Source: Cinclus cinclus (Eukaryota; Chordata; Aves; Passeriformes; Cinclidae). From it: 64,000 nt of DNA. The stretch spans positions 6,618,148 to 6,682,147 of the forward strand of contig NC_085067.1 of NCBI RefSeq assembly GCF_963662255.1, given 5' to 3'. Under the pieces are notes generated by a model, which ran no database searches, was not told the DNA's origin, and saw only the letters and a list, made by a program, of their open reading frames with translations. The translations under genes were made by a program, and so were the position numbers. This document shows positions 1-12,585 of the stretch, one piece after another (the stretch's first letter is position 1; the number at the start of each line of letters is the position of its first letter).

Positions 1-764
1 GAACTAGTTTAGATTATTTTATCTTTTCTGATACTTTTTGCTCCTTTACCCCTCCATTCCTTTATCCTTCCCTGTTCCTCCACAGCTGTCATTAAGAACA
101 AGTCAGTGACTCACAAAGGCACATTTTCACTTATTCACTACATCACAGCCCTCCACGCTCACCCACTCCAGGGTTCCTTGACGCTTGATCTTTGCCACCA
201 GGAGCATCCAATTCTGTGGCCAGCGCTAAGGCCAAAGGGAACTCTACAAACCAGTTATTCTCTGTTTCCCCCAGGAACAAAACTGTGGTGATGTTACTGC
301 CCTCTAAAGATGTGTGGATCAGCATTAAAGTGCTGACCTGTTCAGCACTTCTGGCACCCTTTGAACCGGGGAGCTTTGAAGCCAAGGCTGTAACGAACTC
401 GTGTATAATAAGCTGCTGCCCCATGCCAGGCAAGGCAGAGGTATCAGGGACTGATGGAAGCTTTTGAAGGCACAAAATGCTATTAAAAACTGCGAGGGAC
501 TAGAGAAAAAGAGACAGTGAAAAACAAATCTCCCTTCCTTGCAGTGATACATCTACCTTTGGCAAGTTAGAACTAGGGTCACTGAAGCAGATTTAAAGCT
601 TAAAGATTTTGGGGTGTCTGGCTTATGGTTTTGGCTTAGAAACACTTCTGCTGAAACTGGGGCTCTTCTGGGAGACAGTTCAGTTCAGGGCTTTCCTTAC
701 CTTTCTGCACCAGTAAGTTGTTGGGGAAGGGAGAACCAGTCTGCATAGCAATAATTATTATCAA
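1..764. other. Non-coding stretch, no recognisable feature
   Basis: Mixed-composition sequence. Overlapping open frames of 60-110 codons lie on both strands around 106-552 but resemble no protein family I know and have no supporting splice or promoter context. I see no repeat family here. Confidence 0.6.
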
Positions 765-975
765 TTGTATTGTGCTTTTTATCTTCAAAGTGCTTTACAG
801 ACACAAACTAATTATTCCTCTGCAACACCCCTGTGAAGAAGATGGTAAGTATCATTATCTCTGTTTTACCAATGGGGAGACTGAGCCAGAGCATTTAAGC
901 GATTAGCCTGGGGCCACAGGGGCAGTTAGTGTCAGGGCTGGGAATGCAGGAGTGTCTCTGCTCCCAGTCAGCACC
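765..975 (-). repeat. MIR-like (CORE-type) SINE relic, antisense
   Basis: Read on the minus strand, this copy runs in the order of a MIR-type SINE. A decayed tRNA-like/CORE part comes first, then a stretch like the 'gaccttgggcaagtcactt' motif (here the complement of 'agcgattagcctggggccac'). A 'cctcagtttcccc' equivalent follows (complement of 'tggggagactgagccaga'), then the 'aaagcactttg'-like tail (complement of 'caaagtgctttacagac' near 785-800). Order and spacing are right but the copy is strongly diverged. Such elements are ancient in amniotes and their remnants occur in birds at low density. A related avian CORE-SINE subfamily is equally possible. Confidence 0.7.
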
Positions 976-2837
976 AGGCAACATATCTCTTTAGTAGGAA
1001 CAAAAGGGAACCTTTCTCCAGACTTGGAACCTAAAAGAAGCTCATTTTTTTTGGCAAGGGATTATAAACTCTTTCTTTAAAATGTAATCACAATTGGAAA
1101 AAAGACAGTGAAGAAGGTTGAAAGCCAGCATATTTTCTTTATAGGTAATCCTAGAATCTGGAAATTTGGGAAAATTCATGAAAAAATTATGCAGGGGATG
1201 CAGAGTTCTATTTGGGGAGGTGGGGGGAAGTGACATATTTGAAATTTCCCATGGAAGGAAGAGTAAATTATAATACTTTTAAATATCAAAATGTTTCATT
1301 ACAGACGTTTTCAAAATGAAACTGAACCTGAAAGTCTGTGCTCTGAAGTTCTCAGTTCAGACATGGCTTGAGGGCTTTTAAATTCCTCCATGCCTATGGG
1401 CTCTCAGTGAGGTTCTCAGGGCTTCCACAGGAATGTTGCAGCTGAGCCCTGCAGTGCCTCTATTCTACCCCGTGAAAAAAAACAAACCTTTTAAAAATCA
1501 TCAATAGCTTGGCACTGTTTGCATTGGAACAGAAAAGGAGCAGGAATGGTAAGAGGTGCAGATGGGAAGCACCCTGTCCTGTTCTAGAGCTGTACCCCGA
1601 GGGACAATCCATCTCATGGGACACTGCCTCCCTCACTCAGGGACGAGTTGAGGGTTAGGGACACTGGGAAGGAACAGACACACTCAGTGCTCCCTTTTCC
1701 ATGGGATTTCCTTTGGCCTGGTGACAAGCCTTAGGAACTGAAGGGCAATTGCAAACCTCAGGCTCTGCCTAAGGAGGAGCTGTGTTTTCAGGGCAGGAGA
1801 GTAGGAATAAAAGGCATCCTTTTACACTGAGCTTTGCATTTTGGTTTGGAATCAAGAGCTAATGGACAGCACAAGACTTTTTTGCATATCTCATCTCACA
1901 GTACCTAAGAGGGGCTAGAACCTGGAAAAATAACAATACCAAACACTGAGTCAGGGCACCACTTTTCACACAGACGCAGTTCCTTTTCAGTCTGAAACAC
2001 TGAGCCAGACCTTCATACACTCAGAAGCTGCCATGAGGGCTGGATCTTCTAAAGAGCTCTGTAGCCCACCAGCTTGGCACTTCTTTAAATCTAGGTAGTG
2101 ATTTTGGTGCCTAAATGGGAGCTGAGCCCTTTTGCAAACCTGCTTCTTATTGTGCATGCTGAGCTACTCTGCAAATCCTGGCTATCATTGCTCTGCATTC
2201 TTGAACTTCCTGGTTGTGAGCTGTGCTGGGAGCAAAACTATCAGAGCACCACAAGGAAACCACTCCTACCATAATCAGGAAGCATAAAAAAATCTCAGGA
2301 GCCAAACTGTTCAAAATCTATTACTATTTGGGCAATGGCTGTGCCTCTGGTACTTCATTATCCTCACATGTATCAAGGCTGTGCGATGGCAGGTACTATA
2401 AAACCCTCTAAAATGGAGACAATCCCAGCACTGAATAGTTTATAATCAAAATAGAAGATGAAGCAGAAAGTGTGTGCAACAGATGGACAGATTTGGCAAA
2501 AGGAATCCACGGGGTAAGTGTTCGAGTGAGTGTCTCCAGTTTGCAGAGCAGAAAAGAGCAGTCAAGGATAAGTTTGCTGCTTACCTTACCCGACCCCTAA
2601 GCCTTTTGAGATTTACCCACAACAATTAATTATTCCTTTGACTGGCCAAGATGATTCACAGCTGCTCATGCCATCCCAAAGCTCAAGATCTAAGTAAATT
2701 TATTGAAATTAGTGGTGGCTTCATTCCAGGAAACTTGCATTTAGTTTTAATTCAAAGAAGCTCCGCACCCTTCCCACCTCTTGTTTCTTCCCTCTTCCAG
2801 CCCTCAGCAAATGTGGAGCTCTACAGCTTCAATCTAC
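976..2837. other. Non-coding stretch, nothing specific seen
   Basis: AT-rich intergenic or intronic sequence with small homopolymer runs (for example the A run near 1476). No open frame above 65 codons, no recognised repeat, no RNA gene. Confidence 0.6.
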
Positions 2838-3010
2838 TAGTGGTTGAGACTCAGGAATGGGAGCCATGAGATCTGAGTCCTATTCCTGTCTATAATACAG
2901 GGTGGTTTTCAATGAGTCACTTCCCCTCTGTCTTACTCAGTATCCTTGTTTGTAAATGGGGTTAACAATACTGACCCATCTCATGGAAAAGCTGTGAGTT
3001 CATTAGTATC
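2838..3010 (+). repeat. MIR-like SINE relic, sense
   Basis: The order matches a MIR-type SINE: 'atctgagtcctattcctg' (the 'gggttcgaatcccggctctg' region), then 'caatgagtcacttcccctctgtc' (the 'gcaagtcacttaacctctctg' motif), then 'gtttgtaaatggggttaacaata' (the 'catctgtaaaatggggataataa' motif), then 'ctgacccatctcatgg'. Divergence is high, consistent with an old insertion. No target-site duplication is visible. Confidence 0.75.
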
Positions 3011-4525
3011 TATGAGCATTCCAGTAGCTGACATCCTAGAGCATGTCCTTGGCTTTAGTAGCTCTGTGTCTGCCACTATCCATGTACTTGTGTGCTGCCA
3101 AGGAAGTTCAGGTGGTAATAATTGCACTGTTATGGACTGCTAGGGGGTTCTGAATTGATTTCACCTCCTTAATAATTAATATTTCCAGGAGGGAAGACAA
3201 AAGGAAAATCAGAAGTTAACTCAGTTCTCATTTGCTGGAGGGTTTAGCAGCTCCTTATAGAATATACTCACTTCAGTACTTATTATATATTATAATGGTG
3301 TCTGCAATTCCCTGGGCACCTTCCTCTTCAGGATCATTCTGGGTCCAAGTACAGGCCCACACTCCTATCACCCCGACCTGAGCTGTTGTCTCCATTTGGT
3401 AGATGCAGATGTAGAGTTGCAAATAGGTGAAGCCACTCATCAGGCTTACTCGCTGTCAGCTGTCTGGGACAATCTTCCCTTTTGATGACACTCATTGCAC
3501 TAAGACCCTTCACTTCTCCCGTTTGATATTTCAGTCGTTTAGGAAAAGTAGAAATTACCAATGCCAGACCTTAGTGAGTTGAAAATGGACATTTCAGGCT
3601 TTTAAGTAACACTGTCTTTGAAGCCCTGATCTCACTTCTTCCTTCATAGGACAAGAACCTACAGCTTTCAGAGCCCAGTTCTCCCTTCAGCAAAGTCTAT
3701 CCCAGTAAAAGCTGAAACTGTATCCATCACTACCTGCCTTAAATAAAGTTTTTCCATATTGGGTCAGTGGGCCAGACAGCTTTGAAATTTGCTTTACTTA
3801 ACTGTACACAAGTCTTTTGATCAGAGACTGTTGGTGGGCTGGGAGGGCTTGCGAATGGTTGAGTCCAGTGTTTGTCTAACCTCTCCACCTGTAAGAAGGT
3901 GGAGGAAAATCCTTTGGGGTTCTCAAAAAGACTGAAACCCCTCACTTTTTCCAGGAAGGAGCAGGTTTGTGTGTATTGTACTGCTGGTCAGGCATTTCTG
4001 GGTACTTCTTTCCTCTGAGTGCTGCCACCAGCAGCCTTGTTGGCTGGTAGCTCCAGCAGCTGTACCCTCAGCTTGAGTGTCTCCTCTTGATGGAGAGGCT
4101 GGCTGACCTCAAGGACAGGAAGGGGATGCTGCTACAGCCACGGCTGCCTGCAGGACACACTGGGGGACTGAGAGGTCCCGAAGAAACTCCGACAAAACTG
4201 TGGAGAGAAAGGAGAATCACAAGGAGGAAAGGCAGGCAGAGGAACTAAAACTGGTGGTTTGGGTCTCTATCCAGCCCTAGAGAAACCACGGTGCTTTTCT
4301 TCTGACAATGGCTCCCTGTGTAGAATTGTGGTCCTGAAGCACGGGGGATTTGAAGCTGCATGCAGGAAGATACAGGAGGCAACCTTGACATTGTAGAGTA
4401 TGTGTGTGCTCCTTGTAGAAAAAGCGTATGAGGCAAAAATAAGCAAATGTAACAGATGTTGTTCTTTTGGCTAGATCTTGTTGGTTTTACCATCTAACTT
4501 CTGGACTTGCCATATGCAAAAAAGT
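3011..4525. other. Non-coding stretch, nothing specific seen
   Basis: Mixed-composition sequence. A weak MIR-like resemblance near 3390-3450 was not strong enough to call. No coding signal. Confidence 0.55.
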
Positions 4526-4692
4526 CATAGAACTGTAGGATGGTTTGGATTGGCAGGGACCTTTAAAGATCAGCCAGTCCAACCCTTCTGCCATGTGTAG
4601 GGAAATCTTGCACTGGATTAGGTCGCTCAAAGCCCATCCAACCGGGCCTTGAACACTTTCATGGATGGAGTATCCACAACTCCTCTCTGGTT
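4526..4692 (-). mobile_element. CR1 LINE fragment, 3' end, antisense
   Basis: The complement of the CR1 3' terminus is clear: 'catagaactgtaggatggtt' is followed by the 'tggattggcagggaccttta' block, the 'aagatcagccagtccaaccc' block, then 'aagcccatccaaccgggcct', 'tgaacactttcatggatgg' and 'atccacaactcctctctgg'. This order is diagnostic of the 3' untranslated part of avian and reptilian CR1 elements read backwards. It is a 5'-truncated copy of about 170 bp, as is usual for CR1, and contains no open frame of its own. Confidence 0.92.
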
Positions 4693-5649
4693 TCCAAACT
4701 CAGGCCCCCAGCTGTGGTACCAGTTCAGGCAGTGGCAGAGGGCTGTTCAAGGGGCTCCACGAGCACAGCCGACCCTGTCCCATAGCCAGTGCCATGGGAC
4801 ACACGGAGCTGTGCTGCAGGAATGGGCATTTGGCTCTGCTCCTCTCACCTGATTACCTTCCTCCCCCTCGAGTGTGACTGGCACTGCTCAGCTTCTGTGC
4901 CCACAACCTGGGCACCTTTCCAGCCCATTATTAGTCACCTTATGTCCACGTTCTTGAGATCAGCTGCCCCAGTCTTCCCTTTTTTTACCTTTATCATATG
5001 GAAGGCAAATTTTGCGAGAAGGATCATGTCTAGCTTAAATTTGTTCATTGCATAGCACATAAAAAACATTAATAATAGCAACAATACAATAAATCACAGC
5101 ACCACAGTAACACATGAGTTAATGTTCCCTAAAATCCTATGTCAGCTTACTGAATTACAAGCAAACATATTTGATACATGAACTAAAGGGTTCATGTACT
5201 TGCCAAGGCTCAAGGCCAATTCACAGATTCACATCTCTCTCTGACACTGCTGCTCATTGTATTTTGGCCTCCCACAGCAGTGTAGGGTGGCCATTGTTTC
5301 CTATAGCTGGTGCTAGAGGTGTTAACAGATACAAGAAATGCACCCAAAGAGAAGAGATAGAACCTGGTTTAAAGGAGGCACTAGTTTTAAAGAAGTTTTG
5401 TATCTTTAGTGTCTTAAAGTTTGGCTTTGGGATGTCAGCATTTTGGAACTGTGGAAGGAGGCCTTACAGTTAATACTTCATCCACTCAGAAATAGAAGAC
5501 TCTGCATTCTCAAGGAATTTCAAGGAATTTCTACTGGTATAAATTGCTGTAACTCTGCTGATTTGAAAGAGGAAGGAGACAAGAAGGATGTCCTGATGGG
5601 GGGTAGGTTAATCCCCCTGGGGTTGCCAGACTGATGAACTATTCCCTGT
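4693..5649. other. Non-coding stretch with a 10-bp tandem doublet
   Basis: No gene seen. A short exact doublet of 'caaggaattt' occurs near 5512-5531. Open frames of 60-100 codons on both strands look random. Confidence 0.55.
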
Positions 5650-5850
5650 TTTGCTACAGATTTCTTGTGTGACCTTGGGCAAATCACTCTCCCTCTCAAT
5701 ATCACAGTTTCCCATCTGTAAACTGGTGAGAGCAACAACCGCCCTGCCCCAGAGGGGTGTTTGGAGGATAAATATGTTACAGGCTTGGAGCTGCTGGAGC
5801 ACAATAGTGACAAGGTTCAGACAAATCCTGAAGATAGATAGAAGCTGACA
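5650..5850 (+). repeat. MIR-like SINE relic, sense, long copy
   Basis: This is the best preserved MIR-type relic in the window. It contains 'ttgtgtgaccttgggcaaat', 'cactctccctctcaatatca', 'cagtttcccatctgtaaact', a 'ggaggataaatatgttacag' segment, and a 3' part ending near 'cctgaagatagatagaag' that resembles the tails of these SINEs in sauropsids. The order is complete from the conserved centre to the 3' end; the tRNA-like head is missing or unrecognisable. Confidence 0.82.
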
Positions 5851-6010
5851 ATCAGGCAGACTGCTATTAGCAGCTGATTCATTCTCTCTGCTTAATGCAT
5901 ATTTTTAGCAGGCTGTTATTGACTAGACAGGCATACAAGTCTGTCAATTAACGACGTTATAATAAACTAAATCTCTGCACCAGTAGCCTTTGCAGGGTGA
6001 ATTTAGAACT
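5851..6010. other. AT-rich possible conserved non-coding element with a hairpin
   Basis: A repeat-free AT-rich stretch follows the MIR relic directly. It holds homeodomain-like cores (for example 'taatgcat' and 'caattaac') and a bulged inverted repeat at 5918-5948, with arms ATTGAC-T-AGAC and GTCT-GTCAAT around a 10-base loop. The appearance suggests a non-coding regulatory element, but conservation cannot be tested here. Confidence 0.3.
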
Positions 6011-7535
6011 CCCCAACCCTGTGGCACATCACCTACAATACTAATAAAGGGTGAAGATTTTCCTGTAAGTCAAGTGGAGATGCCATGTGCTGCGCTCAGG
6101 CACAACAGGCATTTCCACGAGGGGTTCTGAACAGCTTCGTGTGCAGTACACTGACAATTAAGGAGTCTTAGGTGGCCATGGATTTATTACAATGTGTTCA
6201 TAAACCCTTGTCAAGGCACCATTTCAATACTATCATGGCCAGACATTCCAGTGATTGGTGCTTAGAGCCCCTCTTGCAAGCTGCAATATGATCAGGGAAC
6301 ACTGCTTAATTGTATTTCTTTTACAAAGTGATGAAATGTAAAGCTCTGCTCCCGGCTTGCTGGCTGGCACTGGAGTCTCAGCAAATATGTGATTCTCACA
6401 CTGCAGCTGGACTCTAATGACATGAAAGGTGCTAATGCAATGCAACTGGAACCTTTAATTATCCTGATGACTAATAGGAAATCTCTCAAAGGGTCCAAGA
6501 GAAAGGGCCTTATTCTTCACGGAGAGTTCTCTGAACTGTGCTTAGAAATGGGGACAGACAAATGGCAAACCTAAATAGACCTGAGACCCAGAGCTGAGTG
6601 TCTGGGAGAAGGTTTCTCTTTCCTTTGGCAATTTGCTTGTCAGACATTGTAAGTAGAGAGAGAGAGAAAAAGACTGGACCATTACTGAGTTACAAGAATT
6701 GGTACCTAAACTTGTTCCACATCCAGCAGGTAACTGGCTAAACCTGCCGATGAAACAAAAAGATCTGGATTGACTTTGAATATGTTTGTGTTCAAGGAAG
6801 AGAAAGAGTGACAGACAGACAGCTGTCTCCCACTTGCTAATTGAGTGGTGACTGTCAGATCTTAATGTACCTTGGAGATCATTTCTGTTTGATACAGACT
6901 TTCAGATCCTATTTCTTAAACTTCCTTTATCAAAAATCTTTTTATTGCTGAAGCATCCAGGCTGAAAACCATGCAGGCCACATTGCCTGGATTTTATGGA
7001 GAAATGCACAATGTATGTAGGGTTGGCTAGTTTGTCACGTTACTCTGTGCTATTGCTGCCTGGTTTTCAGACTGATGCAGATTCAGCCTTGTGCCACCAT
7101 CAGCTACATCAATTTTTCTCCACTAATTATGTCAACCATGGATATAAAGGGAACCAGGGCTAATATGACTTATATGATATTACCTGGCAGCTCAGAGGTC
7201 AGAGTAGTCTGCAGACATAAGAGGAAAACTGTGTCTGTGTCTTTATTCACCCTTTCTCTCAAGCCCTTGACAAAACTTGGCTGTGCTGGATAATACACAT
7301 CAGTTACACGGATTTTAAGGACAGAATAAATTACTTTCCTGAAGAAATTAAAAAATCAATGCAATTATTCGAACCATGGAATTTAATCCATGCTCCAGAT
7401 ATTAGGGAGCTGTTGAGTTGCTGAAGGAGCCATGGTGGTGCTGAGAGCATTGGGGGTCAAGGCAGAGAGACAGAAATGCAGATCAAGCCTTGCCTCTCAC
7501 ATTGTGTTCTTGTGGCATGGCACAATTGCACTACA
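6011..7535. other. Non-coding stretch, nothing specific seen
   Basis: Mixed sequence without a recognised repeat. A short GA-rich run lies near 6656-6670. No coding signal above background. Confidence 0.55.
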
Positions 7536-7625
7536 GCAGTGCAGTGTGTGTGTGTGAGTGTGCAAGGCAGTGTGTGAGTGTGCAAGGGTGTGCAAGGGTG
7601 TGTGTGAGCGTGCAGCTGTGTGCAC
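7536..7625 (+). repeat. TG-rich low-complexity / degenerate microsatellite
   Basis: A degenerate array of GTGTGTG runs alternates with 'agtgtgcaagg'-type blocks (about 10-20 bp) at least three times. On the complementary strand it gives a His/Thr-rich open frame ('HTHTLPCTLTHTH'), a by-product of the CA repeat and not evidence of a protein. Confidence 0.85.
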
Positions 7626-8275
7626 ATTCCTGTCTGTGTAGGGACTACTTCACTACCAGGTTCACAGCTGTGCCATGAAAGGCATGGCCTTGGATTTCTC
7701 AGGTGAAAATGCTGCTGCACTCCCTTAAACTTAACCAAACCAAAAGAAAAGATTCTCTCGTGTGCATTCAAAATCAATTTTTGCCAACCAGTTCTAGTCG
7801 TGAGCCCCCCAAAATGCAGAAGGAGCTCTATCAGAGACTTTGAAGCCTGTAAATGTATTGTTGCTGCCACCATGCAAGCCCAGACAGTCCTAAGTCTGTT
7901 ACTTCTCTCTGTTCCTGCTCTTCTGGTTAAATGCACCTGGGAATAAGTAATTGTTAATATCATAAAAAATTCATCATAAACAAATTGGATGGGCAAGCCA
8001 GCTGAGCAAATGCTGGGGAAATGAGTTAAAAAACCCTGGGATTGGTATAATTGGTTGTGCACTTCTTGGGATCAGGATGAAAGCTGTGTATTTTATATGA
8101 AAGTAGAAGAGGGGACAGGCACTGCATATACCTGGAGAGAGAGAAAGCATTCCATGTGTAACTGTGGCTTGGCAAAAGCATGGGCACTGTTGTTAGAAAC
8201 ACACAGAACAGATCGCTGTCAGAGCAGAGGAGTGATGTGATAAGAAATTTAAAGGCCAATTTTAAATCTCTCCCA
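7626..8275. other. Non-coding stretch, nothing specific seen
   Basis: AT-rich sequence with no recognised repeat or gene. The long minus-strand frame across 7457-8062 (201 codons) is carried partly by the neighbouring CA repeat and shows no domain. Confidence 0.55.
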
Positions 8276-8325
8276 GCAATCTCTGATTTACATCAGTGCA
8301 AACAAGGGCAGAGACATGGCCTAAG
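8276..8325 (+). repeat. Fragment of an ancient sauropsid interspersed repeat
   Basis: 'ctctgatttacatcagtgca' followed by 'aacaagggcagagacatggc' resembles the 'ctgatttacaccagtgcaac' and 'tgagggcagaat' segments of an old repeat common in turtles and birds, probably a non-autonomous element. I cannot name the family. The fragment is short and diverged. Confidence 0.35.
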
Positions 8326-11300
8326 TCAGAGCTGTAGGCATTGTTCAAATGTCTCGGTTGTTTTGTTTTTGTTTTGTTTCCTATATAGATAAAAGATAAA
8401 GAAAGCATATATTCTTTGTTAAATAATGCTCAGTGCTAAGGGACTTTCCAGGTCCTAAAGCTGAGGTGGAATGAGTTTGCTTACATGTGGGATTGCAGCT
8501 GATCCAAGAGCACAGAAAATAAACAGTGCATGTTCCTCCATCCCTTGAACCCTGTGAGCTACTTTTGTGGTTATCATTCCCTTTGCTGTTGCCTTATCTC
8601 TTGTCATGTTTACAGGATTCACCTCGTCTGCTGCCCAGAGCCTCCTGCCAATCACAGAGGGAGAGAGAGGTTGGTTAAGTGCAGCCCTTGGAGTGGCAGG
8701 CTGCACTTTGACTGCACCAAACACCGCAGTGAGGGGACAACAAATGGAAATGTCAGTGGCACTGTGCAGAGCTGGGAATTAAAGAGTCCTGTTGTAACGG
8801 TGTGCTAAGCAGGGAGACCATTAAGCAGAGGGAGTGTGTGCATGGGAGACCCACTGAGGTGTCTGATACTCCATGTTGCTGTGGGTTTCCGGGCAGACTC
8901 AACTGCAGCATGATTAGATTTAGACCATTTCTTCTTTGTCGTTCCATTAGCAAACAATAAAGCATGATGAATGTGGATGAGAAAAACTAGATCTGGGCTC
9001 TAAGGCACCCAATCATCTCTGCAAACCTCGACCCTTCCAGGGCAGGTAGGACTTCAACCACTGCCTTGCTTTTTCTTTTATTTCCTGACTGGGTCAGAGA
9101 TAGGTGTTATTATGGATGTCCTGTATTTGCACCATGGTGGAGTTCCCCACTGGTGGCAGCCAGTTCCCCCAGACTGTTGGCCAATCTCTGTTACCATTCT
9201 GTCACTCCTGTCATGGTCCCAAATGGATAACGCACATAGCAAGCTGTAAACACATTTCTTAGCAATTAAGTGTCCTGGCTAGAAAACAACCCAATGGCAA
9301 TATTACATAAATTTAAGTTGCCCAGGAGGTAATCCCATTTTCTTATTTGGCTGCCTGTCATTTTATAATTGAATGTCAAGAAGTTCTTGTCATTGCTGCA
9401 TGTTACGTTTGTGTAATGATGAAGCGGCCGCCAAATGGCTGCAAGTCAAGAAGCACATTGAGCCTAATCCTAGGAACTACAGCACCAGTCAATCCCAGCA
9501 GTGTTTGGTAACCCTAAAATAACTCTGAGAAGTTAAAAGTGAGAAATGTCTGCTAAGATAGAAGTATGTTCTATGTTGTAAACAAAAGTGAAAAAATGCA
9601 GCGTGCAAATGTTTGCCTGCAGATCTCTGGGTGCTGCAGGGTGTCCTTCACTTTGTGTTTCTAACAAAGAACATTCTCCAACCACTGAACCCCTCTCCAC
9701 TCCGAACCACTGCAGCACTGCTCTTGTACACCATGGCATTTGTATTTCTTTTTGGATTGTAATCTCTTCTGTTGTTTTCTTAAACACCTAGCTATTGACA
9801 CAAGTAATTTAGCTGCAGACCTCCCCTTTCCTGGGAAAAAAGTCCTTCAAAGGCTGCTTAAGTGCTTAAAACCTCATGCCTTAAACCACGGCCTCAATAC
9901 TCCCCCAAGGTTGCAAAAACCAGAGAAAAATAACCCAGACCCCTTTAATTTAAATTGGAAGTTACAGTTTTTCCTCAGTCTCATGATTTTCAGTGAGCTT
10001 GACTCATTTAGAATGCTTCAGCTTTGCAGTACTACATGATGTAGACACAGCCTCTGCAAGATGGGTCCAAACAAACCTGAAAGATCATTTATTAGTTCTC
10101 CCTTCCATTGCCCTCCCTTTTGTTGGGTGCATTTAATTAATTATTTTTACATGGTCTTTCTGCCTGTAATATGTTTTTTTTTTTTTTAGAAATACTTGTG
10201 GATTTAGTGCACCAATAAAATATTATTCTATTTTAAAACTGAAAGATGAAAACCAGCATAATGAACTTGCCACTTCCTTAAAGTTCTGGTTACTTGGGTG
10301 TGATCTGATGGTACAGAATGATTCATGGGATAAAATTATAGACTTATGCAGGTGTGTACAAGAGCCTGGGTGGGGTGTAGTCAAACAGGGAATTTTATAT
10401 GTCAATAAACATGGGCATGTGGTAAAAAGAAACTATACTGTCTTCAAAAAACCCTTATTTTATTTTATTTTTATTTGATAAGGACAAATTGAATGACCAG
10501 AATGGTCAAATATAGACATTGCTTTCCTCTTCTTCTAGCAGAGTTCAACAGAGATAGCGCTGTGTACCTTTGAGCAGGTGGAACCTGGGTCTGATTCTTA
10601 GCAAACGTGCAGCTCCTGCCTAAATTCTCATTCCTGAAGTCTGGCTTTATTGGCATTGGACAAAATGGAAGAACCTAAGATGAGGTAAACCTTCATGTGA
10701 AGAGAGTATTTCTGGGGCTTTCTCCTTGTACCACCATTGCCACAGTGAGTGTCAGTCTTGTTTTGGGAGCCCCATCTTGTCTGGCTGCTTGTCCAAGAGA
10801 AAAAGCTCTGTCCCTGCAAGCAGGGAGCTGCAATCTCACACCTGATCAGTGCCAGATACAGTGAAGGTCAGAAGGCCAAAGGTTGAGAAATCTGGCCTGC
10901 AAAGCAAATAGAAATGTTTCTGTTTGCAGACAGAAATGCTGACTGTACACAGAGCCACAGGAACTTCCAAACCACAAGAACTGCCTCTCACTACTTCCCT
11001 CTTCATCTTCTTTTCCTCCACCACCAACCTTTTCTCTTTCTCGCTGCTGTTGGCCTGAAATTCTTGCCTGAAGCCCCTGCTGTCTGAGACAGCCTACACA
11101 CGTCTGCCTGAACTCCTCTGCTGCTTTCAGACCTCGTTAGAAGAAAGATTTTGGAAAAAAAGGAGACACGAACTTGGAAGATGGTATAAAGTTATACAGC
11201 TCTGCTGAAATCAGGGGAGTTAGGCAAATAAGAATTTTTCAAATGTCAGGGACAAATGTTTTACTTTTCTTTCTTCATGCAGTTTCTCTCTCCCTCTGTG

Positions 11301-12534
11301 GTTTGTTATCATTCAGCTCTACAAAGCTTTGTTTAACTCTAGGAAAGGCCATAGGAGTTGGAATTAGATCCAATTTTGTTTGTACAGGAGTGTGTGGCTA
11401 AGGCTGGGCCTTTGAAAAGGGTGCATTATACACTCTGGAGGTTTTGGGAGATCATTGTAACTATTGCTTGAGGGTCGGACAGCAGCAGACTCATTCTTCT
11501 CTTGTAACATCTTCCTACACAGACAAGTCCTCAAGAGTAAAGGACACCATAGGAGTCTTTCCTGAGGAAGGATATCTGTCACCTGTGCTAAAAGAACTCT
11601 AGGAGAGGTGTGTTTTATGGGATGCACGGAGCTCTGGCCCACAGATAGTTCTTGTGCATTAACCATTGTCCCCCTATACCCCAACACTCTCACGACTAGA
11701 TCATACTAGAGCTGTATGTTGGGCTTTGGCAGTTCATGGGCTCCTCAGCAAGGAGATGACAGAAAATTACTCTACTTTGTACCAGCCAGGTGCAGTTTTT
11801 GGGCTCTTGACAAAGTTGGGCTGGGTGGAGGAGGATGTTCATCTACAACAACAGGTCAGCATTTCCTGATAGCTGGACTCCTTCTGCCAAGAAGAGAGGA
11901 TGTGCTGAAGGATACAAGTTTTAGAAGTACAAATCTCTTCACAGTCACTGCTACCAGTCCAGCATAAATCCAGTCTATTCACGTGAGCATAAAGCCCACC
12001 CCAGACTGTCCAGAAAATAAAATCAGAATGCAGTACTTTGCGTAAATAGCTAGCAATTCCTGAGGAAATGGGTCCCAGATTTCCCTATGAATTGGGGCCT
12101 TAAGTTCCAACATAGAGAGCTATTCATGGAGGAAACTCTAATTGAGTCAGGTTGTGCTTTTCCCACAAATTGTTTGCCCTCTGTCTGGGTCTTTACTGGA
12201 TTCCTGAAGGGACCTGTGTTGCGCCCATATGCTGTGGGGGGTAGGCAGATTTAGGTGAGCCCTCTTTGCCAGCAGAAGTCCAATTCTAAGGGTAGGAAAC
12301 ATGTCTGTGGTCCATAAGAGAGAAAGATCATATGGTCACCATCTGGGGCTCAGGGATGGCACCCTGCACTGAAATAGCAGTTGTTGTGCCTTTCTGTGTT
12401 TCCACAACAGCAACCAAATTGGTGACATTGGAGAAAATTAATGCCACCTGTCCACTAATTTCCTGATTATTTGCTATATATGCTCCAGTGTTTTTAAAAA
12501 GAGAGACTGCAACATAATGGATCTGGAGTCTCAT
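8326..12534. other. Non-coding stretch with a T14 tract and an isolated NotI-type site
   Basis: No gene seen. Holds a T-rich TTTTG repeat near 8360-8380, GCGGCCGC at 9424-9431 in otherwise CpG-poor DNA, a T14 tract at 10174-10187 and a TTTTA-rich run near 10455-10480. Open frames are at most about 109 codons and unrecognisable. Confidence 0.5.
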
Positions 12535-12585
12535 CTCTGACAGGTTTGTGTTGAAGTGAGTGGAGTTATCCTGGTGTAATCTGAG
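12535..12585 (+). repeat. Fragment of an ancient sauropsid interspersed repeat
   Basis: 'gttgaagtgagtggagttat' followed by 'cctggtgtaatctgagttaa' matches the pattern 'tgaagtcagtggagttactc' plus '...ggtgtaactgag' of the same old repeat type as near 8.28 kb. Short and diverged, so tentative. Confidence 0.4.

Noticed and set aside
3385..3460. Antisense MIR-like relic
   Set aside because: 'tccatttggtagatgcagat' followed by 'caaataggtgaagccactca' recalls the element, but too few positions agree to call it.
7457..8062. 201-codon minus-strand frame with His/Thr-rich segment
   Set aside because: The His/Thr part is the CA/TG low-complexity repeat; the remainder has no domain.
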